Source: CANHEE01 sp043777755
GTDB taxonomy: Bacteria > Bacteroidota > Bacteroidia > Chitinophagales > Saprospiraceae
Direction: 5' to 3'
Length of the DNA stretch: 13,410 bases
NCBI GenBank assembly: GCA_043777755.1
Contig: JAYWHK010000049.1
Span: forward strand, 1 to 13,410
Below are positions 6,806-13,410 of this stretch, piece after piece (position 1 is the first letter of the stretch; each line of letters opens with the position of its first letter). Under the pieces are notes generated by a model. The model was not told where the DNA came from, did not search any database, and was given only the letters and a program-made list of their open reading frames with translations. The position numbers and the translations under genes are program-made.

Positions 6806-6880
6806 CGTTTCGTAGTTCAACGGATAGAATAAGCGTTTCCTAAACGTTTGATAGAGGTTCGATTCCTCTCGAAACGACCA
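6806..6880 (+). tRNA. tRNA-Arg (anticodon CCT)
   Basis: A 75-base cloverleaf can be folded by hand. The acceptor stem pairs CGTTTCG with CGAAACG, followed by discriminator A and an encoded CCA (6878-6880). The D stem is GTTC/GAAT, the anticodon stem AGCGT/ACGTT with loop TTCCTAA, and the T arm AGAGG-TTCGATT-CCTCT. Anticodon CCT reads AGG. All stems are intact and the TTCGATT loop is standard. It is divergent from the sigma gene. Confidence 0.95.
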
Positions 6881-7115
6881 ATTTTTTATAAAAAACTGAT
6901 TATCAGTAATTTACAAGGTGTAAAATTTCTTCTTACTACATTACAAGTGTTTTTATCCTTTTCTAAATTTAATATACACGTCGGAAAGAGGTTTTGGGAT
7001 TTTACATTTATGTAAAATATTGAACAAGAAGCGTTTGCAATATCTTTAATATCTAATAACCAATATCCATTATATATACAAGTGTTTATTATCCACGGAC
7101 GGACTTCTACCATAA
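6881..7115. other. Non-coding gap downstream of the tRNA gene
   Basis: No convincing gene is seen. The open frame covering most of it on the minus strand has an unlikely composition and starts within the terminator hairpin. The stretch contains an imperfect direct repeat, TACAAGTGTTTTTATCC at 6942-6958 and TACAAGTGTTTATTATCC at 7077-7094, and a small palindrome ACTGATTATCAGT just after the tRNA. Confidence 0.5.
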
Positions 7116-7157
7116 AAAAGACCGTCAAAAACGTTGTTACATTTTTGACGGTCTTTT
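7116..7157. terminator. Strong bidirectional intrinsic terminator
   Basis: A perfect 16-bp stem (7116-7131 with 7142-7157) with core GACCGTC, a 10-base loop and A/T runs at both feet. It would end leftward transcripts from the OmpA-family gene and any rightward transcript from the tRNA side. Confidence 0.85.
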
Positions 7158-7169
7158 GTTATATCAATA

Positions 7170-7245
7170 AAATACTTCGGGCGGCGGCTCGTTACCCTTT
7201 CCACATTATCCAGTAGTTCGTTCACTAAAAGGCTGTCGTTCCAAT
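7170..7245. other. GC-richer untranslated patch of unknown role
   Basis: Between the terminator and the stop of the OmpA-family gene, about 60 bases (near 7180-7240) are roughly half G+C, in contrast to the AT-rich surroundings. No known RNA family or conserved protein could be recognised. It might be the 3' UTR of the leftward transcript, a structured RNA processed from it, or a decayed gene fragment. Confidence 0.3.
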
Positions 7246-7250
7246 TTTTT

Positions 7251-9362
7251 CTACAAATCTTTCAATGTTTTTCTTAATTCACTGATGTTATTGATTGGCT
7301 GATAAGCCAAAAGATTGTAGTTTGCCTTTTCGGGTGTAGTTTCAATTTTTGCAATGAAAGGTTTTCCATTTTCAATTTTGATAGCAACGAGCGTTATAGG
7401 TTCGTTGCGAGGAACTGCGCCGTCAGAATGAAAAATATTTGATTCTTTTTGGCTCGAATGAAGTTTTATAGCACTTTTTATATTTTTAAACGTCATGTAC
7501 AGCGTTTCGTTGCTGTTCGGCTTCTTGACATCTAAAGAAACCAACATTTTTTCGCTTTCTGGAATTTTCTGAAATCTATCGCAATTTATCCAACCTAACT
7601 TATTGATACTGAATACATACTGCGACAAATCTCTATTCGTTACAGTACCGCCAGCAATACTATTTTCCAGTGCTTTTATTCTTTTGTAGTCACGCATACT
7701 GTCTTGCTGAAATTCTAAATTTTTAAATACAATATCCAGTTTTGTATCTTTTGCAATGCTTTCTTTGCGAAGATAAAGAAGCCCATTGTAAGTAAAAAAC
7801 GGCTCGTTTTGGGGAGGATAATTTTTATACAATTCTTGCAATTCTTTTGACAAAAAAGGATAAAGATTTAGATTTTCTCTTGCTATCTTTTCAAAAGATT
7901 TCTCATCGCCAAGAGCTTTAATGTAAAGCATTTCCCAAAAAGAATAGGCTTTGTCACCTACAAAATTTGATGTATAATCAGGTGTACTGACGTTGTAAGC
8001 AATATTTGACTCAGAATTGATGCACTTTTTGATGTGTTTTACCCGTGCTTTTGCCAAATCACCAATTGCTTGTTTTTCAGCATGAGCAACCAAATATTTC
8101 CTTACTTCATCTATTCTTTGTTGAATTTTGGCATCATAAATACTTTTCTCTGCTTGGTATTTTGGCAAAGTAACCTCATTGTATTTTTTCAATGCCACTT
8201 CGTAACGCTGCACTCTTTTTTTATACTCTTTTTCAAGTGATTCAACAAAAGCTAAATGTTTTTCGTAATTAGCTAAGATTTTGTCGTATTCTTTTCGTTT
8301 TTTTCGAGAGAGTTCGTTTCTGTTTTCAGTCAAAATAATAGGTTTTTCATTGATATTTTCGTAACTAAACTTGGGTTGAGTAGGCATTGTTGGCGCAAAA
8401 ATGGTTTGTTCTATTTTAGGCATAGACAATTTTTCTATCGCTTTTTCTTTTGGTAATTTTATTTTTTTTAGTTCTGTTCTGTCTATTTTGTAGCAGACCA
8501 ACTGTTGTATGGATTTTTCAGATGCTTTTTGTTTTGTGGCTACCCAATCCTTCATTTTTCCGTTGTTGTGCTGACTACCATAGAAAAGCTCCATATCGTT
8601 TTTCGCCTTTTTTACAGGAAAAGCCACTTTTATATTTTCGCCTTCTTTTATGAGTAATTCTTGACCTTCGTTTGATGCTTCGATGTACAACATTCCGCCA
8701 GTTTCCAACATTTTATCGCCACTGTACGTGTGTAACTCATTGAAAATCATGTCGCTATAATCATAAATTTCTCTAATTTTAATTTTTATTTCGCCAGAAG
8801 GTTCTTTGCCATCTTTGAAGACAAAAGCATTGGCAGGCACTAAGATGACTGTTCCTTTTGCAGCTTCGAGGATTGTTTCTTCGTCATTTGCGACACTAAA
8901 AAACTGTTCGTCACGTTGCTGTACAACAGTCATAAACGAAGGTAAATCTGCAAAAAATTGAATTTTTACAATCACATCTACACGACGATTTTTAGCTTTA
9001 ATTTCTTCGTTTTGTTGTTCATTTTCAGCTTTGTCTTCGCCAGAGCTGAACGTTTCCGTTTTTTCTAAAAAAACACCATTTTGCATCAAAAAATCATTGA
9101 CGGATTTTGCTCGATTTTCGGAAAGTTGTTGATTATAAGTTCGATTACCGTCCGTATCGGTGTAGGCAAAAATATCTATTTCGTAATCACCAGCATTTTT
9201 TACCTCTTGGATAATATCCAAAAGCGTTGTTTTTGATGTTTCTGTCAGATTAAAATCACCTGATGTGAAATAAATAGATTTTTGAACATTGGCATTTGGT
9301 TGAGCCAAGATAGGAAATACTGCAAAGATGCAATAGTAAAGAATAAAAAGGTTTTTCTTCAT
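7251..9362 (-). CDS. Secreted OmpA-family protein with ZU5-like domain and coiled coil
   Basis: 703 residues. A signal peptide (1-20, ending ILA before Gln21) is followed directly by an OmpA C-terminal-like peptidoglycan-binding domain (about 28-133). This domain has YTDTDGNRTYN with Asp69, LSENRA with Arg84, and the closing NRRVDV at 125-130; the Asp/Arg pair contacts meso-diaminopimelate in the family. Residues about 165-250 (GTVILVPANAF, then a cluster of strands) resemble the ZU5-like domain of many Bacteroidota surface proteins. A long Lys/Glu-rich helical region (about 345-440) is probably coiled coil, and the C-terminal 250 residues are unrecognised. It probably resides in the periplasm and links peptidoglycan to an envelope partner. 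Having the OmpA domain at the N-terminus is unusual. Confidence 0.75.
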   Translation of the reverse strand: MKKNLFILYYCIFAVFPILAQPNANVQKSIYFTSGDFNLTETSKTTLLDIIQEVKNAGDYEIDIFAYTDTDGNRTYNQQLSENRAKSVNDFLMQNGVFLEKTETFSSGEDKAENEQQNEEIKAKNRRVDVIVKIQFFADLPSFMTVVQQRDEQFFSVANDEETILEAAKGTVILVPANAFVFKDGKEPSGEIKIKIREIYDYSDMIFNELHTYSGDKMLETGGMLYIEASNEGQELLIKEGENIKVAFPVKKAKNDMELFYGSQHNNGKMKDWVATKQKASEKSIQQLVCYKIDRTELKKIKLPKEKAIEKLSMPKIEQTIFAPTMPTQPKFSYENINEKPIILTENRNELSRKKRKEYDKILANYEKHLAFVESLEKEYKKRVQRYEVALKKYNEVTLPKYQAEKSIYDAKIQQRIDEVRKYLVAHAEKQAIGDLAKARVKHIKKCINSESNIAYNVSTPDYTSNFVGDKAYSFWEMLYIKALGDEKSFEKIARENLNLYPFLSKELQELYKNYPPQNEPFFTYNGLLYLRKESIAKDTKLDIVFKNLEFQQDSMRDYKRIKALENSIAGGTVTNRDLSQYVFSINKLGWINCDRFQKIPESEKMLVSLDVKKPNSNETLYMTFKNIKSAIKLHSSQKESNIFHSDGAVPRNEPITLVAIKIENGKPFIAKIETTPEKANYNLLAYQPINNISELRKTLKDL

Positions 9363-9400
9363 TGGAATTTGTTATTTTTATTAAATATCAATTCATAACT

Positions 9401-9447
9401 TTTTTTTAACAAAAAAAATTGTTGAAGAAATTTTTTTAACAAAAAAA
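9401..9447. repeat. Pair of 17-base repeats upstream of the OmpA-family gene
   Basis: TTTTTTTAACAAAAAAA occurs at 9401-9417 and 9431-9447, exactly 30 bases apart. Each copy is close to a palindrome. On the minus strand each contains TTTG, and together they could form a weak -33/-7 pair for the gene starting at 9362. They may equally be simple AT-rich duplication. Confidence 0.4.
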
Positions 9448-9470
9448 CTTCAAGTATAAGTGGGCGTTAA

Positions 9471-9767
9471 AAATTACTTATGATGCGAATATTGGGTTAA
9501 AAAACTATTTCTAATCAAAAATGTTTTTAATAACAAAACTGCAATAACGTAAATCTACTCTTTTGTTTTAACTCCTTCGGAGTCATTTCGTAGCTTTAGC
9601 GGAGAAATCCCACACTAAGATTGCTTCTTAGAGAGAACCTACGGGCGAGATTCCACGTGCTTTCGCACTCTGAATGACTCCAAAGGAGTTAAAACAAAAG
9701 AGTAGATTTTCATTAGTTTTCTATTGTCATTGATTATCCAACCCAATATTCGCATTATAAGTAATTT
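9471..9767. repeat. MITE-like element with two nested inverted-repeat pairs
   Basis: The outer arms are 9471-9498 and 9740-9767 (28 bases, one mismatch; core GCGAATATTGGGTT). Inside them a second pair, 9551-9587 and 9673-9709, has 37-base arms with one mismatch (core CTACTCTTTTGTTTTAACTC) and encloses an 85-base loop. The loop contains smaller hairpins such as GTGC-TTTC-GCAC and phrases like GGAGAAATCC, similar to common Bacteroidota intergenic repeats. No transposase or convincing reading frame is inside, so this would be a non-autonomous element or structured repeat in the 448-base gap between ggt and the OmpA-family gene. The arm spacing is uneven (52 and 30 bases), suggesting one palindrome inserted into another. 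No target duplication was found. Confidence 0.75.
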
Positions 9768-9773
9768 AGCTCG

Positions 9774-9793
9774 AGTACTTAAGTTAAAGTACT
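9774..9793. terminator. Weak hairpin after ggt
   Basis: AGTACTT (9774-9780) and AAGTACT (9787-9793) form a 7-bp stem with a 6-base loop, 18 bases beyond the ggt stop. There is no proper U-tract, so termination is only a possibility. Confidence 0.25.
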
Positions 9794-9810
9794 TACACTT
9801 TCTATTTTCC

Positions 9811-11529
9811 TTAAAAACCTTCTGCATGATCATCACCTCGTTTGTCGGCTGCGCCTTCGAGTGCGCCGTCGGGCTGCACCAAAATACTTTCAACACGACC
9901 AATATTCCCTCTCATTTTGAAAGTATGCCCCATTTTTTTCAATTCTTCCAATGTTTTTTCTGGTAAAAGATTGGGTTGTTCGATAAATACCACGTCAGGC
10001 AACCATTGATGATGAAAACGAGGAGCGTGTGTTGCGTCTTTTGCGTTCATTTTGTAATCCACAACATTGATTATCGTTTGCAGAACCGAAGTAATAATCG
10101 TTGAGCCGCCAGGTGTACCAAGAACCAAAAGCAATTTGCCATCTTTTGTCACGATGGTAGGTGTCATAGAACTCAACATTCTTTTGCCAGGTTGAACGGC
10201 ATTTGCTTCGCCACCAACCAAACCATAAAGGTTTGGTGCGCCAGGTTTTACGCTGAAATCATCCATTTCATCGTTCAAAATAAAGCCTGCACCCGTCACC
10301 ACAGTCCGAGCACCATAACTATTATTTAAAGTCGTCGTAATCGAAACGGCATTTCCTTCGTCGTCCACAATGGAAAGATGTGTGGTTTGCTCGCTTTCTT
10401 TTGGCGCAAAATCAGCTGCTTTTATGTCGCTACTTTTACTCGCTTGACTTGGATTGATACTTTCAAAACGTTTTCTCAAATAGCTCATATTCAACAAGTT
10501 ATCTATTGGGACGTTGAAAAAATCAGGATCGCCCAAATGCGCAGACCTATCAGCGTAAACCCGTCTTTCGGCTTCGATGATGGCATGAACAGATTTAGGA
10601 GAATGAAAACCAAATTGCTCCATTGGAGAATTTTCCAAAATACCTAAAATTTGAAGGGTCGCAATTCCTCCACTCGAAGGCGGAGGCATACCAATAATTT
10701 CGCAGCCACGGTATTTCCCAACAATCGGTTTGCGCCATATAGAACGGTAGTTTTTCAAGTCTTCGTGTGTGATGATTCCGTTGCCTTTTTTCATTTCGGC
10801 AACTATCAAATCCGCTACTTTGCCTTGATAAAAACCAGCTTTGCCTTTATTTTTTATTTCTTTTAAAGTATTTGCCAAATCTTTTTGTACCAAAATATCG
10901 CCAATTTCCCATGCTTCCTCTTTGACAAAAACAGGCGTAGAAGTATTGTATTTGATAAATTCTTTTTTCAAATCATTCAGATTATCAGCTTCTTGTTTGG
11001 TGATTTTAAAGCCTTTTTTTGCCAGTTTACAAGCTGGCTGAACGAGTTTTTTCCAGTTTTTAAGTTTGCTATATTTCAAAAATGACTCGTACATTCCGTC
11101 CACAGAACCAGGAACGCCAGCCGCCAAATGACCATTTAGACTAAGTCCTTCGATGACGTTACCATTTTTGTCTAAATACATATTTCGTGACGAAGAAGAT
11201 GGGGCCATTTCTCGATAATCTAAGGTTGCAACATCGCCATTTTTGCCACGATAGACCATAAAACCACCGCCGCCAATATTGCCAGCCTGAGGATAAACAA
11301 CTGCAAGTGCAAATTGGACAGCAATAGCTGCATCAACAGCGTTTCCACCATTTTTTATGATTTTTGCACCAATTTTTGATGCTAAAGGATGTGCAGAAAC
11401 GACCATTGCCTTTTTTCCAATGGCTTGTTTTTTGATGTCATAAACGGAGTTGATAACCGTTTGTCCGAACAACAATGTACTGATAAAAATGTGACATAGT
11501 ACCACAAAACTCTTTTTAAGATTTGGCAT
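9811..11529 (-). CDS. ggt: Gamma-glutamyltransferase
   Basis: Secreted N-terminal-nucleophile hydrolase (EC 2.3.2.2 / 3.4.19.13) that cleaves or transfers the gamma-glutamyl group of glutathione in the periplasm. The 572 residues match bacterial GGT. A signal peptide covers about 1-22. The precursor should self-cleave before Thr382 in QTTHLSIVDDEGNAV, making the large and small subunits. Substrate residues are conserved: Arg106 (DYREMAP), Asn402, Glu421 and Asp424 (NDEMDDFS), Ser453/Ser454 (LSSMTP) and the oxyanion Gly474/Gly475 (GTPGGS). The lid-loop region (429-450, PGAPNLYGLVGGEANAV) is present, as in E. coli GGT and unlike the lid-less Bacillus type. The gene is transcribed alone, divergent from the next gene with 75 bases between starts. 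Confidence 0.96.
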   Translation of the reverse strand: MPNLKKSFVVLCHIFISTLLFGQTVINSVYDIKKQAIGKKAMVVSAHPLASKIGAKIIKNGGNAVDAAIAVQFALAVVYPQAGNIGGGGFMVYRGKNGDVATLDYREMAPSSSSRNMYLDKNGNVIEGLSLNGHLAAGVPGSVDGMYESFLKYSKLKNWKKLVQPACKLAKKGFKITKQEADNLNDLKKEFIKYNTSTPVFVKEEAWEIGDILVQKDLANTLKEIKNKGKAGFYQGKVADLIVAEMKKGNGIITHEDLKNYRSIWRKPIVGKYRGCEIIGMPPPSSGGIATLQILGILENSPMEQFGFHSPKSVHAIIEAERRVYADRSAHLGDPDFFNVPIDNLLNMSYLRKRFESINPSQASKSSDIKAADFAPKESEQTTHLSIVDDEGNAVSITTTLNNSYGARTVVTGAGFILNDEMDDFSVKPGAPNLYGLVGGEANAVQPGKRMLSSMTPTIVTKDGKLLLVLGTPGGSTIITSVLQTIINVVDYKMNAKDATHAPRFHHQWLPDVVFIEQPNLLPEKTLEELKKMGHTFKMRGNIGRVESILVQPDGALEGAADKRGDDHAEGF

Positions 11530-11604
11530 AATTCTTGGATTTAATAATGTTAGCGAAAACTTACCATTACAATAATAATTTTACAATTCTAAAAATTTTA
11601 CACA

Positions 11605-12258
11605 ATGCGTAACCTAATTACTTTCGTTTTGGTTGCATTCTTGGTGCAATTTACACAAGCAACTTGTATTTTTTCAAAAGCAGTTGAAGTAAAAGAAACC
11701 AATATTGGCAACATCATCTCTTGGAATACTTCCGAAGAAAAAGACAATGAACAATTTGTGATTGAAAAATCACTAAATGGGCTTCAATTTACTACTGTTG
11801 GCGATATAAAAGGCGCAGGTACAAGTAATACTTTGCAAAAATACCGCTTTTTAGATATTTCGACTGGTGAAGATAAGGTCTTTTACAGAATTTCTTACGT
11901 TGATTCAAAAAAAATTGCTGCTTACACACCAACTTTCATGGTAAAGCGCAATATTGAAAACAATTTTATCATCACTGCGATGTCAAGTTTGACAACAGAC
12001 TCTAAAATTGCTGTTACGGTTCGTGCAGCGATTGACGCTCCGTTTGCTTATGCGATTTTGGATAAGGACAAAAAAATTATGCAAAAAAATAGCATTGATT
12101 TGGTTAAAGGAGCTAATGTTCTTTCGCTTAATGCAACACTTTTTCCAAAAGGAGATTACACTTTGCAGTTGAAGTCGGGTAAAGAAGTGGAAGAAATTAC
12201 TTTTAGAAAAGTTGAAGAAGGCTCTATGCCGAATATCAATTATGTGGTAAAAGAGTAA
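11605..12258 (+). CDS. Small secreted protein with Fn3-like surface module
   Basis: 217 residues. An N-terminal signal peptide (1-19 or so) is followed by a beta-rich module. Residues 39-101 carry the pattern W-x-T-x2-E-x2-N-E-x-F-x-I-E-K-S-x-N-G, then GDIKGAGTS, YRFLD and YRISYVD, which is common in Bacteroidota cell-surface proteins. The second half (about 122-200) is also beta-rich and contains LFPKGDYTLQLKSG, reminiscent of type IX secretion sorting domains, but a further 17 residues follow and the usual ending is missing, so T9SS export is not claimed. No catalytic motif is seen. It is divergent from ggt and convergent with the esterase gene. Confidence 0.65.
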   Translation: MRNLITFVLVAFLVQFTQATCIFSKAVEVKETNIGNIISWNTSEEKDNEQFVIEKSLNGLQFTTVGDIKGAGTSNTLQKYRFLDISTGEDKVFYRISYVDSKKIAAYTPTFMVKRNIENNFIITAMSSLTTDSKIAVTVRAAIDAPFAYAILDKDKKIMQKNSIDLVKGANVLSLNATLFPKGDYTLQLKSGKEVEEITFRKVEEGSMPNINYVVKE

Positions 12259-12297
12259 TTTTTTTTTAAACAAATTGAAAATCAATTATTTATAAAT

Positions 12298-12337
12298 AAA
12301 AAACGACATTGCATCAATAGTGGCAATGTCGTTTTTT
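12298..12337. terminator. Bidirectional intrinsic terminator
   Basis: A perfect 15-bp stem, 12298-12312 with 12323-12337, core CGACATTGC, 10-base loop and six-base A and T runs on both feet. It lies 39 bases after the Fn3-like gene and just before the esterase stop, serving both convergent genes. Confidence 0.9.
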
Positions 12338-12345
12338 ATTTTTTA

Positions 12346-13242
12346 TCAATGGTGAAAAACCTCGCCACAAAATTGTAGTGCAGGAATTAAACCTTCACGC
12401 CAAAATTTCCAATTGTGAACGCCATCTCTGATGCGGAGTTCGTGGTTGATTTTTAGCTTTCGGAGGTGTTGGTCAAGTTGCGTTTGACCATTCATTACAA
12501 AATCATCGTCACCACAATCAAAATAAACCTTTACGCTGTTGTAATCGTTAATTTTTTCTTTTTCTAAAAAATAAAAAGGATTGTTATTTTTCCAAGCAGC
12601 TGAATTTTTAAAATCTTTGCCATAAATAGGCTCAAAAAACTTTCCAACCATATCTTTTCGTTCTTCAAAATAATCGTCAGGCCAAAAAGAACCTGATAGA
12701 ACAGCGCAAGCACCAAACATTTCGTGGTGTTTCATGGCATACAAAAACGAACCGTGTCCGCCCATTGAAAGTCCAGCCAAAGCACGTCCATCTTTTTTTG
12801 CCCGAGTACGGTACGTTGAATCCATACGAGGAATTAATTCTTTTATAAAAAAATCTTCATAATTTCCTGCGCCCGCTGGCGAATTGATGTACCAAGAGTT
12901 TTGCGCATCAGGCATTACGATAATCATTGGAGGAATTTGACCAGTCGCAATCGCAGCGTCTGCCCGAGTAGGTGTTTCGCCCGAATGAATCCAATCCGTT
13001 TCGTTACCACTGTAACCATGCAACAAATACACCACAGGATATTTACGTTGGCTTTCGTCATAACCTGCTGGCAAATAAATTGAATACCTCGCTTCTTTTT
13101 GTAGTATTTTACTAAAAAAAGAAAGACTTTCATAGATTTTCCCTTCGTTTTGTGCGGACATCGAGAACGTAAAAAGAAGGAAAATGAAAATAGAAAGTTG
13201 AGAATAAAAGTTAGGAAAGTATTTTTTGTTCATTTTATTCAT
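12346..13242 (-). CDS. Secreted alpha/beta-hydrolase esterase (putative esterase family, PF00756-like)
   Basis: 298 residues with a signal peptide (about 1-30, ending SMSA before Gln31). The alpha/beta-hydrolase core is complete: oxyanion-region LLHGYSG at 73-79, nucleophile Ser159 in GLSMGG, a probable acid Asp247 in FDCGDDDF, and His276 in HNWKFW. The layout matches the esterase D/feruloyl-esterase/mycolyltransferase superfamily, whose secreted Bacteroidota members often act on acylated polysaccharides or simple esters. The substrate cannot be told from sequence, and no polysaccharide-utilisation genes are beside it. Two in-frame methionines (residues 1 and 4) could start the protein. Only 71 bases of native upstream DNA remain before the right IS end, so its promoter region may have been cut or replaced. 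Confidence 0.9.
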   Translation of the reverse strand: MNKMNKKYFPNFYSQLSIFIFLLFTFSMSAQNEGKIYESLSFFSKILQKEARYSIYLPAGYDESQRKYPVVYLLHGYSGNETDWIHSGETPTRADAAIATGQIPPMIIVMPDAQNSWYINSPAGAGNYEDFFIKELIPRMDSTYRTRAKKDGRALAGLSMGGHGSFLYAMKHHEMFGACAVLSGSFWPDDYFEERKDMVGKFFEPIYGKDFKNSAAWKNNNPFYFLEKEKINDYNSVKVYFDCGDDDFVMNGQTQLDQHLRKLKINHELRIRDGVHNWKFWREGLIPALQFCGEVFHH

Positions 13243-13313
13243 TTTGATTGATTTAATTTTTTTGTAAAAGTAAGAAAAAAAGCATTTTTACTTGTAAAAA
13301 AGAAGAAAAATAT

Positions 13314-13410
13314 CACTCTACGTGACAAAACTTTTATTTTCTAATATGTTTTGACAAAACTGAGCATAATGTTGTTCTAATATTGTCACAAATTTCTCAT
13401 TTAATTGGAT
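13314..13410 (-). mobile_element. 3' end of the same multicopy element (right copy, inverted)
   Basis: The reverse complement matches 83-179 at 96 of 97 bases; the single difference is a synonymous AAG/AAA codon. The boundary at 13313/13314 corresponds exactly to that at 179/180 on the left. The direct repeat TGACAAAACT is at 13323-13332 and 13352-13361. The element runs off the window edge, so its other end and any target duplication are not visible. Confidence 0.65.
13318..13410 (-). CDS. Partial C-terminus of a probable transposase (right copy)
   Basis: The last 30 codons of the gene described at the left edge, ending with TAG at 13320-13318. The protein sequence is identical to the left copy over the shared stretch. 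The family is unassigned because the catalytic part lies outside the window. Confidence 0.5.
   Translation of the reverse strand: MQLNEKFVTILEQHYAQFCQNILENKSFVT

Noticed and set aside
6886..7128. 80-codon minus-strand frame after the tRNA gene
   Set aside because: It starts inside a perfect terminator hairpin, has an unlikely composition and shows no recognisable domain.
9639..9902. 87-codon minus-strand frame between ggt and the OmpA-family gene
   Set aside because: It runs through the palindromic element and overlaps the 3' end of ggt in another frame; it is a by-product of the repeat.
180..13313. Composite transposon carrying a coherent cargo
   Set aside because: The interior looks like ordinary chromosomal genes (tRNA, trxB, ggt) with uniform composition and no resistance or transfer cargo; separate IS insertions or contig ends are more likely.

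Overview
The window is AT-rich (about one third G+C) and reads as a chromosomal or contig-scale piece of a Bacteroidota genome, most likely of the Cytophagales/Flavobacteria type (inference). The reasons are that several starts lack a clear Shine-Dalgarno, promoter-like pairs fit the Bacteroidota consensus TTTG-N(about 19)-TAnnTTTG, and the protein families are typical of the phylum: an ECF sigma/anti-sigma/outer-membrane barrel cluster, an OmpA protein with a ZU5-like domain, and a secreted protein with a 'cell-surface Fn3-like' module.

Layout. Both edges of the window carry the same sequence in opposite orientation (83-179 and 13314-13410, one silent difference). It encodes the C-terminus of one multicopy protein, most likely an insertion-sequence transposase, with both 3' ends pointing inward. 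The left copy cuts the 5' end off a TPR gene (184-801). That gene converges, stop codon against stop codon, on a small PD-(D/E)XK nuclease-like gene (802-1401, minus), which is divergent from a membrane polyferredoxin (1438-2841). Thioredoxin reductase trxB follows (2983-3921). A nested inverted repeat separates trxB from a leftward cluster made of an ECF sigma factor (6085-6663), a single-pass anti-sigma-like protein (5176-5907) and a secreted coiled-coil/beta-barrel protein (4076-5137). Between the sigma and anti-sigma genes lies a dense array of ATTCTAA-type repeats that also encodes the sigma factor's last residues.

A tRNA-Arg(CCT) gene (6806-6880) is divergent from the sigma gene. After a non-coding stretch with a strong bidirectional terminator comes a large secreted OmpA-family protein (7251-9362, minus). 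A 448-base gap then holds a striking two-layer palindromic element (9471-9767). Gamma-glutamyltransferase ggt (9811-11529, minus) is divergent from a small secreted protein (11605-12258), which converges through a textbook terminator on a secreted serine esterase (12346-13242, minus).

How the genes work together. The sigma/anti-sigma/barrel trio is the only clear functional unit and would act in envelope signalling. The other secreted products (OmpA-like protein, GGT, esterase, Fn3-like protein) give the right half a cell-envelope theme, but they are mostly separate transcription units. No CRISPR array, phage genes or complete mobile element lies inside the window. The most unusual elements are the nested palindrome, the repeat array inside the sigma/anti-sigma operon, and the inverted IS ends at both edges.
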